Positions 8,778 through 16,402 of a stretch of 64,000 nt of DNA are shown piece after piece. Made by a program: the position numbers and the translations under genes. The stretch comes from Hyphomicrobiales bacterium (lineage in GTDB: Bacteria; Pseudomonadota; Alphaproteobacteria; Rhizobiales; Xanthobacteraceae): the NCBI GenBank assembly GCA_017305535.1, contig JAFKKN010000009.1, forward strand, positions 62,001 to 126,000, read 5' to 3'. The notes beneath the pieces are model-generated. The model did not search any database. It had not been told where the DNA came from and saw only the letters and a list, made by a program, of their open reading frames with translations. Position 1 is the stretch's first letter; every line of letters begins with the position of its first letter.

Positions 8778-8903
8778 TGCGGTAAGCTTCGGCTCTTGCC
8801 CTCTGGAACAATGCGCAATTCGGCCGCAATCGGCCGAAGGTTCATTTTTCGCTAACCATACACGCCAGTAATCGACCCCAATGCCAGGTATTGCGAGGGG
8901 TCG

Positions 8904-10100
8904 ATGCGGCGAGCTCAAGTATTTATCGCAGTATTTCTACTGATCTGCGCCGGGTCCGCGCGGGCCGCCGACACGGTTTCGCCGGCAAACCAGCACGACT
9001 TTGCCGCATCATTCCTGCTGCGCGGCGGCTACGACACCAACCCGGAATTTTCCTCCGGCAACGGCATCGGCGGCAGCGCCTTCATCGGCACGGAGACCGC
9101 GCTGGTCGCGGGCAGCAAGATCGACAACACAACCATCGGCGTGGCCGCGGAAGCGGGCACCGTTCACTACGCCAATCCGCGGGCGACACCGACCGAACGC
9201 GGCAAGGTGATTTTGCGCGGGTCGTTCGGCGACGATAGCCTGAAGCTGAGCTCGACCACGACCATCGCGGATGTGTCGAGCTACAATCTGCGCTCGTCCG
9301 AGGTCAGTCAGGCGCTGAAGCTGGAAACGAAGATCGATCAGCTCAAGCTGTTTGTCACCGCCGAGGGTGGACAGTTCAGTCTCAACCAGACCAACGCCAT
9401 CTTCCAGGATTTTTTGCCGTCGCCGCATCGGTTTTTGCGCACGTCTATCGTGCCCGGTGTTTCAATCGTACACGGCAAGGCGGAAGTCGGTGTTTCGGTC
9501 AATCTCTCGCAGCGGCGCTATCACGACGAATTCGACGACTTCGGCTACCGGCGTGATAACGAGCGGGTGCAACCGTTCGTGTTCGCGAAGTATGACGGCG
9601 AGAGCGTCACGGCATTCGGTTCGGTGTCGCGGCTCTACGGCAAATGGCACGACGTCGATTTCAGCGATGTTGATCGCCTGCTGTTCGATGCCAGCGTGAG
9701 CTGGCGCGCAAAGCCCTTCAAAATAGATATTTTGGCGACGCGTCGTGCCTCCGAGACGACGTTTCCGATCTCGCCGATCACCATCGACACGATCTATTCG
9801 GCCAAGGCGTCGTGGACCATCGATCCGAAATGGACGCTTGCGGCCTCGCTCGGTTACGCCGACACCGAGTATCTGGATTCGCCATTCGTCGCGCGCACGC
9901 TGACGTATGGTCTCGGCGTGACGCGCGATCTCGGCGACGATCTGATACTTGGTATCGATCTGACGCGCGCGCAGGGAACGCTGATTTCCGGCGCGCGGGC
10001 CGACGCGTTGATCGTGATGTCGTCGCTGACCAGGAAGTTCGGCGCACCCGCCAAGGCCACGCCGCCGCTTCATCCATTGAAACTCGCAGCGGCACAATAA
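8904..10100 (+). CDS. Outer-membrane beta-barrel protein, BBP2-like
   Basis: The 398-residue protein has a Sec signal peptide ending near ARA-ADT (about residue 21) and then a long series of alternating amphipathic strands with Gly/Tyr turns, for example LLRGGYDTNPEF, which is the start motif of the putative beta-barrel porin 2 family. The rest shows strand pairs spaced by short charged turns and a final strand ALIVMSSLTRKF, followed by a short Pro-rich tail. No plug or periplasmic domain is visible. A pore or structural role is inferred; the cargo is unknown. A hairpin follows at 10111-10136. Confidence 0.8.
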   Translation: MRRAQVFIAVFLLICAGSARAADTVSPANQHDFAASFLLRGGYDTNPEFSSGNGIGGSAFIGTETALVAGSKIDNTTIGVAAEAGTVHYANPRATPTERGKVILRGSFGDDSLKLSSTTTIADVSSYNLRSSEVSQALKLETKIDQLKLFVTAEGGQFSLNQTNAIFQDFLPSPHRFLRTSIVPGVSIVHGKAEVGVSVNLSQRRYHDEFDDFGYRRDNERVQPFVFAKYDGESVTAFGSVSRLYGKWHDVDFSDVDRLLFDASVSWRAKPFKIDILATRRASETTFPISPITIDTIYSAKASWTIDPKWTLAASLGYADTEYLDSPFVARTLTYGLGVTRDLGDDLILGIDLTRAQGTLISGARADALIVMSSLTRKFGAPAKATPPLHPLKLAAAQ

Positions 10101-10110
10101 TGTGCGATCA

Positions 10111-10136
10111 TGCGGGCGGGGAGATCCCCGTCCGCA
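10111..10136. terminator. Hairpin between convergent genes
   Basis: Arms TGCGGGCGGGGA and TCCCCGTCCGCA pair over 12 positions with one G:U, around a GA centre. It sits 10 bases from each convergent stop codon. It has no T-run, so rho-independent activity is uncertain. Confidence 0.55.
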
Positions 10137-10146
10137 ATCGCCTCGT

Positions 10147-10425
10147 TCAGTAGCAGCCACAGCCGCCGTGTCCGCCACCGAGCAGCCCGCCCAGCAGATT
10201 GCCCTTGCCGAGCACCGCGCCGAGCACGCCGTTCTTGCCGGTGGTGACCGAGACATTCGTGACCAGCGCGCTGCGCCCATTCACCAGGCCCAGCACGCCG
10301 CCGTTTCCGGACAGCACGTTGGCGCCGATCGCGATGCCTTGCACGCTGCCGCCGCGACCGCCCGCCAAGGCCGGCGCGCTGACAAGGGCGGATGCGAGGG
10401 CGGCAAGAACCAGAATTTTCTTCAT
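10147..10425 (-). CDS. Small secreted glycine-rich protein with CxC tail
   Basis: The 92-residue protein starts MKKILVLAALASALVSAPALA, a clean Sec signal peptide with cleavage near residue 21. The mature part of about 70 residues is rich in Gly, Val, Leu and Asn, with repeated short blocks (GGVLG, NGVLG, GNLLG, GGLLG) and ends HGGCGCY. I do not recognise a named family. The repeat pattern suggests a surface-exposed beta-rich or self-assembling peptide; the terminal cysteines could bind metal or form a disulfide. A further in-frame start upstream is less likely because it would bury the signal peptide. Confidence 0.75.
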   Translation of the reverse strand: MKKILVLAALASALVSAPALAGGRGGSVQGIAIGANVLSGNGGVLGLVNGRSALVTNVSVTTGKNGVLGAVLGKGNLLGGLLGGGHGGCGCY

Positions 10426-10757
10426 GACGTTTCTCCACTGTTTTGATGCGTGCTCACAGGCGAGCACGGGAGAAGCATCCGCTGACAATAGCGAGGCTGC
10501 AATCTATACTGGAAACTAACCTTAAACAGCGCCATAAATACCGTATGAATACTTATATTATCTTGTATTTTTGCCGAACATGATCCGCATAAATACTGGG
10601 ATAATTTGAGCTCACGCGGGACATCGGTAAAGGATTTCTCAAACGAAAGGCACTCGGGATTCTTGCGGCAAAATCGTGTTCCTCCTGTCGACGTCGTCAT
10701 GGCCGCGTAAGGTTGCGGGTCGCCGGATCAGTCGCGCGTTCAAAACCTGATCGCATG
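10426..10757. other. Gene-free, locally AT-rich interval
   Basis: This 332-base gap upstream of the glycine-rich peptide gene has no credible gene. It holds a small hairpin GTGCTC / GAGCAC at 10448-10465, in the leader of that gene, and an AT-rich patch at about 10505-10605 that stands out from the GC-rich surroundings. The patch is a plausible promoter region for the minus-strand gene. Confidence 0.5.
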
Positions 10758-10964
10758 TCACGTTCGGTTGTCGATTTCGTGAAACGGATACCGGTCGCGA
10801 ACTTCGCGATTGAAGAACCCGCCGCGCGAGTCGGCTTTCGAAAAGGCGTCGTACACGCGTTGCGCCACGCCGTCATAGATATAACGGCGGCCGCTGACAA
10901 AGGTGACCGTCAGGCGATGCGAAGGGATGTCGTAGTCGATATCGCGGATCGCCGTTGAAGGCAT
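10758..10964 (-). CDS. KTSC domain protein
   Basis: The 68-residue product starting MPSTAIRDIDY is a stand-alone KTSC domain: a short strand, the L-x-V-T-F-x-S-G-R-x-Y-x-Y-D-G-V hairpin and a helix with F-S-K-A-D-S-R-G-G-F-F-N. The domain is named after the Lys-tRNA synthetase C-terminal region, but its biochemical role in stand-alone proteins is not known. Asp-Tyr-Asp before the hairpin and the C-terminal R-D-R-Y-P-F fit the family. The neighbours are unrelated. Confidence 0.85.
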   Translation of the reverse strand: MPSTAIRDIDYDIPSHRLTVTFVSGRRYIYDGVAQRVYDAFSKADSRGGFFNREVRDRYPFHEIDNRT

Positions 10965-11100
10965 GACGCGCTCCGAATGGGTTCGGAGTGACAACGCTTC
11001 AGGTCATGGTTCGTTGCGCGGCATTTCGCCCTGCGATGGCGGCGACGTGTTCGGCCTTGAACGAATTCGATCCTGGATCGCGAGGCATTGAATCTGATCC

Positions 11101-11229
11101 GTCATGCCCGGCTTTATGCCGGGCATCCACGTCCTTAAAAACATCGCGGGTTCGAAGACGTGGATGGCCGGGACATAGGCGAGCGAAGCGACGCCGTTCT
11201 TCGAACGGCTATGCCCGGCCATGACGACG
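11101..11229. repeat. REP-like palindromic element, family A, full length
   Basis: The unit opens with CATGCCCGGC...GCCGGGCATCCACGTC, has a middle arm GACGTGGATGGCCGGGACATAG, an inner GCGACGCCGTTCTTCGAACG, and closes with GGCTATGCCCGGCCATGAC. ATCCACGTC and GACGTGGAT pair across about 30 bases, so the whole element can fold into a long branched hairpin. It is 30 bp past the P1 peptidase stop. Confidence 0.85.
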
Positions 11230-11258
11230 ATATTGCTTCGACCTCAATTCATCCTGCT

Positions 11259-12260
11259 TTAGCCTTTGCCGAAACGATCCTTCCATGCCGGCAGCGCGCC
11301 GGGGAAGGGCAGCGCGGTCGCCTCATAGACGCCGCGCGCGATGGCGCGCGCCACCACGTTGGCGGCGACGGTGCCGAGTTCGGTCAGGCCGTAGAGCGGA
11401 TCGATCGGCTTTGCGCCGGTGGCGGCGGCAAATACCAGATCGCCGTCGAGCGGCGCGTGCACCGGATAGATCGCGCGGGCGAAGCCGGTCTGCGCCGACA
11501 TCGCCAGCCGCTGCGCCTGTGCCTTGGTGAGAAGCGCGTCGGTGACCACCGTGACCAGCGTGGTGTTCTCGATGGCGGTGGCGGTCGCTGCACCCTTCAC
11601 CCGCATCGCGCGCATGTCGCTGGTGAAGGTCGCGGGCATGCCATGGCCGCCGAATTCGCCTCCGATCTCGTAGGGCGCCGACCAGAACCAGGGGCCGTCG
11701 CCGACGGTGACGCTGCCAACGGCATTGACCACCGCCAGCGCGGCGACGCGAACGCCGTTCGGCAATTCGGCCGAGGCCGAACCCAGCCCGCCCTTGAAGT
11801 TGACGGTGGTGGCGCCGAAGCCGGCGCCGACGGTGCCGAGCGCGAAGTCGTCGCTAGCGGCGTTCGCGGCGGCATAACCGAGATCGCGATAGGGCGAGAA
11901 GCGACCCCACTTCTTGTTGCCACCGTTGAGGAGGTCGAACACGATGGCGCCGGGCACGATGGGGATCACCGCGTCGGCGATGGCGAAGCCGCGTCCCCGT
12001 TCGGCGAGCCAGCCCTGCATGCCGCCGGCCGCATCGAGTCCAAAGGCGGAGCCGCCGGCGAGCGCGATGCTGTCGATGCCGTCCACCGTGTTGACCGGAT
12101 CGAGCAGGGCGCTCTCGCGGGTGCCGGGACCGCCGCCGCGAATGTCGAGCGAAGCCACCGCCGGCTGGTCGAACACGATGGCGGTGACGCCGGAGGCCAG
12201 CGCCGCATCATGCGCGTGGCCGACGCGCACGCCGGCGATATCGGTGAGAAGGTTCTTCAT
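11259..12260 (-). CDS. P1 family peptidase (DmpA/BapA-like aminopeptidase)
   Basis: The 333-residue protein matches peptidase family S58, Ntn-type enzymes that self-cleave into two chains and act as L-aminopeptidase/D-esterase or beta-aminopeptidase. Visible are ITD-like N-terminus (LTDIAGVRVGH), RGGGPGTRES (41-50), LAGGSAFGLDAAGG (68-80), PIVPGAIVFDL (100-110) and GTVGAGFGA (142-150). The cleavage site lies in the ENTTLVTVVTDALL block, giving Thr233 or Thr234 as the new N-terminal nucleophile where DmpA has Ser. The physiological substrate is unknown. The start at 12260 is chosen over one 63 bases upstream. Confidence 0.88.
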   Translation of the reverse strand: MKNLLTDIAGVRVGHAHDAALASGVTAIVFDQPAVASLDIRGGGPGTRESALLDPVNTVDGIDSIALAGGSAFGLDAAGGMQGWLAERGRGFAIADAVIPIVPGAIVFDLLNGGNKKWGRFSPYRDLGYAAANAASDDFALGTVGAGFGATTVNFKGGLGSASAELPNGVRVAALAVVNAVGSVTVGDGPWFWSAPYEIGGEFGGHGMPATFTSDMRAMRVKGAATATAIENTTLVTVVTDALLTKAQAQRLAMSAQTGFARAIYPVHAPLDGDLVFAAATGAKPIDPLYGLTELGTVAANVVARAIARGVYEATALPFPGALPAWKDRFGKG

Positions 12261-12618
12261 GCTGCGGCGTCCTTCGTCTGCTGCGTTCGGTGGCGTCGGT
12301 GAATCATGGTCTGACTCCAGCATTGCTGTTTTCGGCAGGGATGGATGGCCCGGTCAAGTCCGACAATGCCGCATCGGTCGACGCTGCGCCGATCACATCG
12401 CAGCACAACTCTCGTGGTGACGTCACCCTAGCCTTGCATCCGTATTCGGAACGCGCACGCAGCTTGCGTTCGCACGGCACGCCGAATAGGCTAGCCGGAT
12501 GATGTTCATGTCCACGTTCTTCCCGCTGATCTGACCGGCCTGTTTCGTGCCGGCGCGTATGCGTCGATCAGCTTGATCGGCCCTGCGAATGCAGTGGTCT
12601 CTGAAGAATGGATAAAAA
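12261..12618. other. Divergent intergenic region
   Basis: The 358 bases lie between the P1 peptidase gene (minus) and the PhyH-type gene (plus), so they must carry two promoters. I see no convincing gene, strong palindrome or dispersed repeat in them. Confidence 0.5.
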
Positions 12619-13410
12619 ATGCCTGCGACTGAACACACCAACCTGAGCGCGGCTCAGGTCGAACATTTCATTGATGCCGGTTTCGTCAAACTCGAAGAAG
12701 CCTTTTCCACCGATCTGGCGCAACGGTGCCGCGACGAATTATGGGCGGACATCGGGCTTTCGCCCGACAGGCCGGACGGCTGGAAGCAGCCTGTCATTCG
12801 CGTGGGCTTCAAGGCGTCATCGCCGTTCATTGAAGCCGCGAACACGCCGCGACTGCGTGGTGCCTATGATCGACTGGTCGGTCCCGGACGCTGGCAGGCG
12901 CCACGCGGCCTTGGGACCTTTCCGATTCGCTTTCCGTCGCCCAAACCTCCGGGCGACGATGGCTGGCATGTCGACATGAGTTTCGGAATCGAAAATCCCG
13001 ATTTCATGGAATGGCGCGCGAATGTGAAAAGCAGCGGACGCTCGCTGCTGATGCTTTTCCTGTTGTCGGACGTCGGGCCTGACCATGCGCCGACGCGGAT
13101 CCGCAAGGGCTCTCATGCAGCGATTGCACGGCGGCTGCTGCCGCACGGCGATGCCGGCCTGACGCTCCGGGAACTCTCCGCCGATGGCTTTGCGTCGACG
13201 GACGACTGCGAGGTCGTTCCGGCAACGGGAAGGGCAGGCACCGTTTACCTCTGCCACCCTTTCATCGTGCACGCCGCACAACAGCACAGCGGAACGCAGC
13301 CACGCTTCATCGCGCAGCCGCCGTTATTGCCGACCGGCGATTTCGACCCGATGTTGCCGCCATCGCCGGTTCAGCTCGCAATCCGGAAGGCATGCGGGCT
13401 TCGCCTTTGA
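12619..13410 (+). CDS. Phytanoyl-CoA dioxygenase (PhyH) family protein
   Basis: The 263-residue protein has the Fe(II)/2-oxoglutarate oxygenase fold of the PhyH family. The metal triad is readable as His117-x-Asp119 in GWHVDMSF and a distal His213 or His218 in LCHPFIVHAA. Arg229 in QPRFIAQPP is the likely 2-oxoglutarate carboxylate anchor. RIRKGSHAAIARRL is also typical. These enzymes hydroxylate diverse small molecules and fatty acyl chains, and nothing here fixes the substrate. It stands alone on the plus strand, followed by a truncated family A repeat. Confidence 0.87.
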   Translation: MPATEHTNLSAAQVEHFIDAGFVKLEEAFSTDLAQRCRDELWADIGLSPDRPDGWKQPVIRVGFKASSPFIEAANTPRLRGAYDRLVGPGRWQAPRGLGTFPIRFPSPKPPGDDGWHVDMSFGIENPDFMEWRANVKSSGRSLLMLFLLSDVGPDHAPTRIRKGSHAAIARRLLPHGDAGLTLRELSADGFASTDDCEVVPATGRAGTVYLCHPFIVHAAQQHSGTQPRFIAQPPLLPTGDFDPMLPPSPVQLAIRKACGLRL

Positions 13411-13446
13411 GGTGGTGACGGCGCAATAGGGCCGGTGACTGCACCG

Positions 13447-13522
13447 TGTCGATGAAGACGTCGATGACCGGGACATAGCGTTCGCGGCGATGCCGTTTGC
13501 GGCGGCTTGCCCGGCCATGACA
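13447..13522. repeat. REP-like element, family A, degenerate half
   Basis: GAAGACGTCGATGACCGGGACATAGCG and the closing GGCTTGCCCGGCCATGAC match the right half of the family A unit at 11101-11229, with several changes and no left arm. It lies between the PhyH and CcdA-like genes. Confidence 0.65.
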
Positions 13523-13669
13523 GGAAACAACCATAGCGCTTGGGGGGGCGTGGTCGGTCACGTCATTATAACATTTGCGAGAGGGCCCGCTGAAACGGCG
13601 GGTGAGGTCCCGGAATTGGACCGGTGCGCCCTTGCATCCTGCGGCGTCGCCGGTGCAATTAGCCTCATC

Positions 13670-14404
13670 ATGATCCATGACGTCACCTTGCCCGCCGCGC
13701 TGATCGCCGGCCTCATCAGTTTCCTGTCGCCGTGCGTGCTGCCGCTGGTGCCGCCGTATCTGGTCTATCTCACCGGCGCGACTATCGAGCAGGTCGCCGA
13801 CGAAGAGACGCCCGAAGCCTCCAAGCGCAGCATCATGCTGTCGGCGTTGCTGTTCGTGCTCGGCTTCTCGACGGTGTTCGTGGCGCTGGGCGCCAGCGCC
13901 AGCCTGATCGGCGGGTTGATCCGCGCGTGGTCGGCGCAGCTGTCGATCGTCGCCGGCATCGTCATCATCCTCATGGGGCTGCATTTCCTCGGGCTGACCC
14001 GGATCGGCCTGCTGATGCGCGAGGGGCGGCTGTCGATGTCGAAGCCGGTCGGGCTGTGGGGCGCCTACATCATGGGGCTGGCGTTCGCCTTCGGCTGGAC
14101 GCCGTGCATCGGGCCGATCCTCGCCGCCATTCTTTCGGTGGCCGCCGCCGAAGCCACGGTGACGAAAGGCGCGGGGCTGCTCGCGGTCTATTCCGCCGGG
14201 CTGGGCATTCCGTTCCTGCTGGCGGCGCTGATGATCGAGCAGTTCTCCAGCGTCTTCGCACGCATGAAACGGCACCTTCACAAGGTGGAGAAGGTGATGG
14301 GCGCGCTGATGGTGATCACCGGCGTCGCATTTCTCACCGGCTCGATCAACTGGCTGAGCATCTGGCTGCTGGAGACGTTTCCGGCGCTGGCGAATTTCGG
14401 CTGA
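13670..14404 (+). CDS. CcdA-family thiol-disulfide transporter / cytochrome c biogenesis protein
   Basis: The 244-residue inner-membrane protein has six transmembrane helices and the DsbD-beta/CcdA hallmark cysteines in S-P-C-V-L-P (helix 1, Cys19) and T-P-C-I-G-P (helix 4). The cysteine pair relays reducing equivalents from cytoplasmic thioredoxin across the membrane for cytochrome c maturation or periplasmic disulfide reduction. I chose the ATG at 13670 (MIHDVTLPAALIAG) since it places helix 1 at the N-terminus; an upstream in-frame start would add 60 residues that include REP sequence. Shine-Dalgarno is weak. No thioredoxin partner is adjacent. Confidence 0.9.
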   Translation: MIHDVTLPAALIAGLISFLSPCVLPLVPPYLVYLTGATIEQVADEETPEASKRSIMLSALLFVLGFSTVFVALGASASLIGGLIRAWSAQLSIVAGIVIILMGLHFLGLTRIGLLMREGRLSMSKPVGLWGAYIMGLAFAFGWTPCIGPILAAILSVAAAEATVTKGAGLLAVYSAGLGIPFLLAALMIEQFSSVFARMKRHLHKVEKVMGALMVITGVAFLTGSINWLSIWLLETFPALANFG

Positions 14405-14440
14405 CGCGGCACGATTGAGCGGTCACGCTCGGCATCATCG

Positions 14441-14473
14441 TTGACATGATGGATTGTATCCTATAGGATACAA
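14441..14473 (+). promoter_or_regulatory. Toxin-antitoxin promoter with perfect palindrome operator
   Basis: TTGACA (14441-14446) and TAGGAT (14464-14469) are spaced 17 bp apart, a good sigma-70 promoter. The -10 hexamer lies inside TTGTATCCTATAGGATACAA (14454-14473), a perfect 20-bp palindrome. Predicted transcription starts at about the toxin ATG (14474). A palindrome over the -10 is the usual autorepression site of type II modules; binding by this antitoxin is inferred. Confidence 0.75.
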
Positions 14474-14767
14474 ATGATGTTTGAGGTTCTCAAAACCGCG
14501 GAGTTTGATACGTGGCTTGTGAGCCTTAAAGATCTGCTCGGTAAGGCGCGGATCGTTTCGCGCATTCAACGTCTCGAGCAAGGTAATCCGGGCGATGCCG
14601 CGCCAGTCGGTGATGGAATTAGCGAACTGAGAATCCATTCGGGGCCCGGCTACCGCGTTTACTACAAGCAGACCGGCAAGATGATCGTTCTGTTGTTGTG
14701 TGGTGGTGACAAGTCGACACAACAGAGAGATATCCAACGCGCCAAGGACATTGCCGCCGAATTGTGA
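14474..14767 (+). CDS. RelE/ParE-superfamily toxin, HI1419-like (HigB type)
   Basis: The 97-residue protein has the compact RelE fold of the Gp49-like/HI1419 group: FEVLKTAEFDTWLVSLKD at the N-terminus, a central R-I-Q-R-L helix, then G-I-S-E-L-R-I-H-S-G-P-G-Y-R-V-Y-Y, a block with the basic and aromatic residues that contact mRNA in ribosome-dependent RNases, and a final LLLCGGDKSTQQRDI. It precedes its antitoxin by 10 bp, the reversed order typical of higBA and HI1419-1420 modules. Start codons at 14474 and 14477 are adjacent; no Shine-Dalgarno is present and translation may be leaderless. Confidence 0.9.
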   Translation: MMFEVLKTAEFDTWLVSLKDLLGKARIVSRIQRLEQGNPGDAAPVGDGISELRIHSGPGYRVYYKQTGKMIVLLLCGGDKSTQQRDIQRAKDIAAEL

Positions 14768-14777
14768 GGTCAGGACC

Positions 14778-15080
14778 ATGGTGAAGGTTTCAAAATTCGA
14801 TGCCGCCGAATATCTCGATAGTCCTGCGACGATCGCGGCTTATCTGACTGAGGCAATCGAAAGCAACGATCCTGCTTTTATCTCCCTTGCTATCGGTACG
14901 GTCGCAAAGGCTAAAGGCATGGCAAGTGTGGCGAGCGAGGCGGGCGTGTCCCGCGAAAGCCTTTACAAATCTCTGAGTGGAACGACAAAGCCGGAATTCG
15001 ACACGGTGCGGAAAGTTTTGAACGCGGTCGGAGTCAAACTGGTTGTTGAACCGATCGACGATCCCGTGAAAGCGGCCTGA
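14778..15080 (+). CDS. Antitoxin of HI1420/HigA type
   Basis: The 100-residue product starts MVKVSKFDAAEYL and carries a helix-turn-helix of the HI1420 antidote family: I-A-A-Y-L-T-E-A, then A-K-A-K-G-M-A-S-V-A-S-E-A-G-V-S-R-E-S-L-Y-K-S-L-S, a recognition helix, and P-E-F-D-T-V-R-K-V-L-N-A-V-G-V-K-L, as in Cro/C1-like repressors. It should neutralise the upstream toxin and bind the palindrome at 14454-14473. AGGTCAGGA precedes the ATG. In-frame starts upstream fall inside the toxin gene. Confidence 0.9.
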   Translation: MVKVSKFDAAEYLDSPATIAAYLTEAIESNDPAFISLAIGTVAKAKGMASVASEAGVSRESLYKSLSGTTKPEFDTVRKVLNAVGVKLVVEPIDDPVKAA

Positions 15081-15119
15081 CTTCGCATTTGCGGCTATAT
15101 GAATACCGGAACGCGCCGC

Positions 15120-15836
15120 TCACCCCCGCGCGAGATCGAGCAACCGGTCGCTTTGTTGACGCGGCGGGCGCGTGCGTCCGGCGCCACGGCGGCTCCGATA
15201 GGTTGTGATCGCGACCGCGATCCAGGCGGCGTGAAAGACGACGCCGGCGAGCACCACGACCTGACCCGGGATCGGCCCGATGGCCGCGCGGGTCCAGACC
15301 TCTTGCAGAGAGGCAACCGATGCGGGATGGATCAGCAGTTTGCCGGCATAGGCAGTGACCTGGATCAGGAAAATCCAGCAATAGTTGTGGCGCAGTCTGC
15401 GGCCGACCGCTTCGATGTAAGTGATGTGAAGGTTGGGCTTGCGGTAGTCTTCATACAGCGTTTTGTTCCAGCCGTTTTCCGTGCGGACGCCGTCGCCGCG
15501 CAGGATCGGCCCGAAGAAATAGACCTCAAAAATGTGTGCGCGCATCCGCCAGAAATCGAAGAAACGATATCGCCGCGCCTCGATCCCGAGAAACGTCGCG
15601 ACCAGCAGGCCGACCACGACAAGCGGCAGCGGCGAGGCGGATTCACTGCTGAAGGTCAGTGACAAGGCGATGCCGGTGGTCAGCACTGCCCAGTTGGTGG
15701 TGGCATCGAGCCGCGTGCGCCACACCGTGCTGCGATAGACCTCGCCGCGATAGAGATGCGCCAGCGCGGTGATGTCGGCGGAGGAGAAGGCCGGATTGGC
15801 CTCTTCGACGGGACGGTCGCTGGCACGATCGCTCAT
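15120..15836 (-). CDS. DUF2270 integral membrane protein
   Basis: The 238-residue protein matches DUF2270: a soluble N-terminus with ITALAHLYRGEVYRSTVWRTRLD, then two transmembrane helices (about 48-66 and 70-84), a conserved cytoplasmic block with EARRYRFFDFWRMRAHIFEVYFFGPILRG split across residues 86-113, then two further hydrophobic helices near 155-170 and 192-212. Function is unknown. It faces the antitoxin gene tail to tail with 39 bp between them. Confidence 0.85.
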   Translation of the reverse strand: MSDRASDRPVEEANPAFSSADITALAHLYRGEVYRSTVWRTRLDATTNWAVLTTGIALSLTFSSESASPLPLVVVGLLVATFLGIEARRYRFFDFWRMRAHIFEVYFFGPILRGDGVRTENGWNKTLYEDYRKPNLHITYIEAVGRRLRHNYCWIFLIQVTAYAGKLLIHPASVASLQEVWTRAAIGPIPGQVVVLAGVVFHAAWIAVAITTYRSRRGAGRTRPPRQQSDRLLDLARG

Positions 15837-16068
15837 GGCTCGGTTTCCTCCGCGAACATCGCTTCTGCTTTTAAGCCTGACGGTGTCGCGGCGCTGCCGT
15901 TTCTCCCGGAGACTGCCCGGATAAGATTACGTCGGTGCGCGCGAGGCGCAATGAAGAATTGTCGGGCGAGGCGTGAGAAGGCTGAGCCTATGTTGTGCTG
16001 AAGTTGATGCGACTCAGCTTGAGTGTCCGATTCGAACTCCCTGTGCGGATTGATTTGCCGCACGACCA

Positions 16069-16202
16069 TCGTCGTCCCCGCGCAGGCGGGGACCCATAAC
16101 CCCTGGCGACTATGATCGCTAAGGCCGCTTGCCAATGATCACAACCATTCTTCGTATCATTCGCGATACGGCGTATGGGTCCCTGCCTTCGCAGGGACGA
16201 CG
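16069..16202. repeat. REP-like paired palindrome, family B
   Basis: The left unit CGTCGTCCCCGCGCAGGC..GGGGACCCATA and the right unit TATGGGTCCCTGCCTTCGCA..GGGACGACG are inverted copies about 75 bases apart and can pair with each other. The same arrangement occurs at 34853-34972 and 47700-47832. It lies in the gap between DUF2270 (15836) and livJ (16403), which otherwise holds only the family C element and the terminator described separately. Confidence 0.8.
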
Positions 16203-16237
16203 GTGAAGTGTTGGTTTGGCGATTAAATCATCCGAGC

Positions 16238-16297
16238 CGTCATCGCGAGGAGCGCTGGATCGGTGCGGCGTGTTGATCCGAGTGCTCGCAATGACGG
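16238..16297. repeat. REP-like element, family C, degenerate
   Basis: The ends CGTCATCGCGAGGAGCG and GTGCTCGCAATGACGG are inverted relative to each other and enclose GGATCGGTGCGGCG...TTGATCC. It resembles the better preserved copy between paaD and paaE (55790-55871). Confidence 0.6.
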
Positions 16298-16321
16298 AGG
16301 ATAGGCCGTCGCGGCAAAACA

Positions 16322-16350
16322 AAACGCCCCCGGGCGATCCGGGGGCGTTT
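16322..16350 (-). terminator. Rho-independent terminator of the liv operon
   Basis: Arms AAACGCCCCCGG and CCGGGGGCGTTT form a 12-bp stem with a GCGAT loop. On the minus strand it is followed by TTTTGTTTTGC, a good T-rich tail, 52 bases after the livJ stop. Confidence 0.88.
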
Positions 16351-16402
16351 GGCATTGTCGATTGGCGCGAAAGAAGCGCGGCGGACCGCGCCCATCACAG
16401 TA

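Noticed and set aside
14454-15080. Prophage or integrated element around the toxin-antitoxin pair
   Set aside because: No integrase, attachment-site repeat or phage gene flanks it; the pair stands alone between chromosomal genes.
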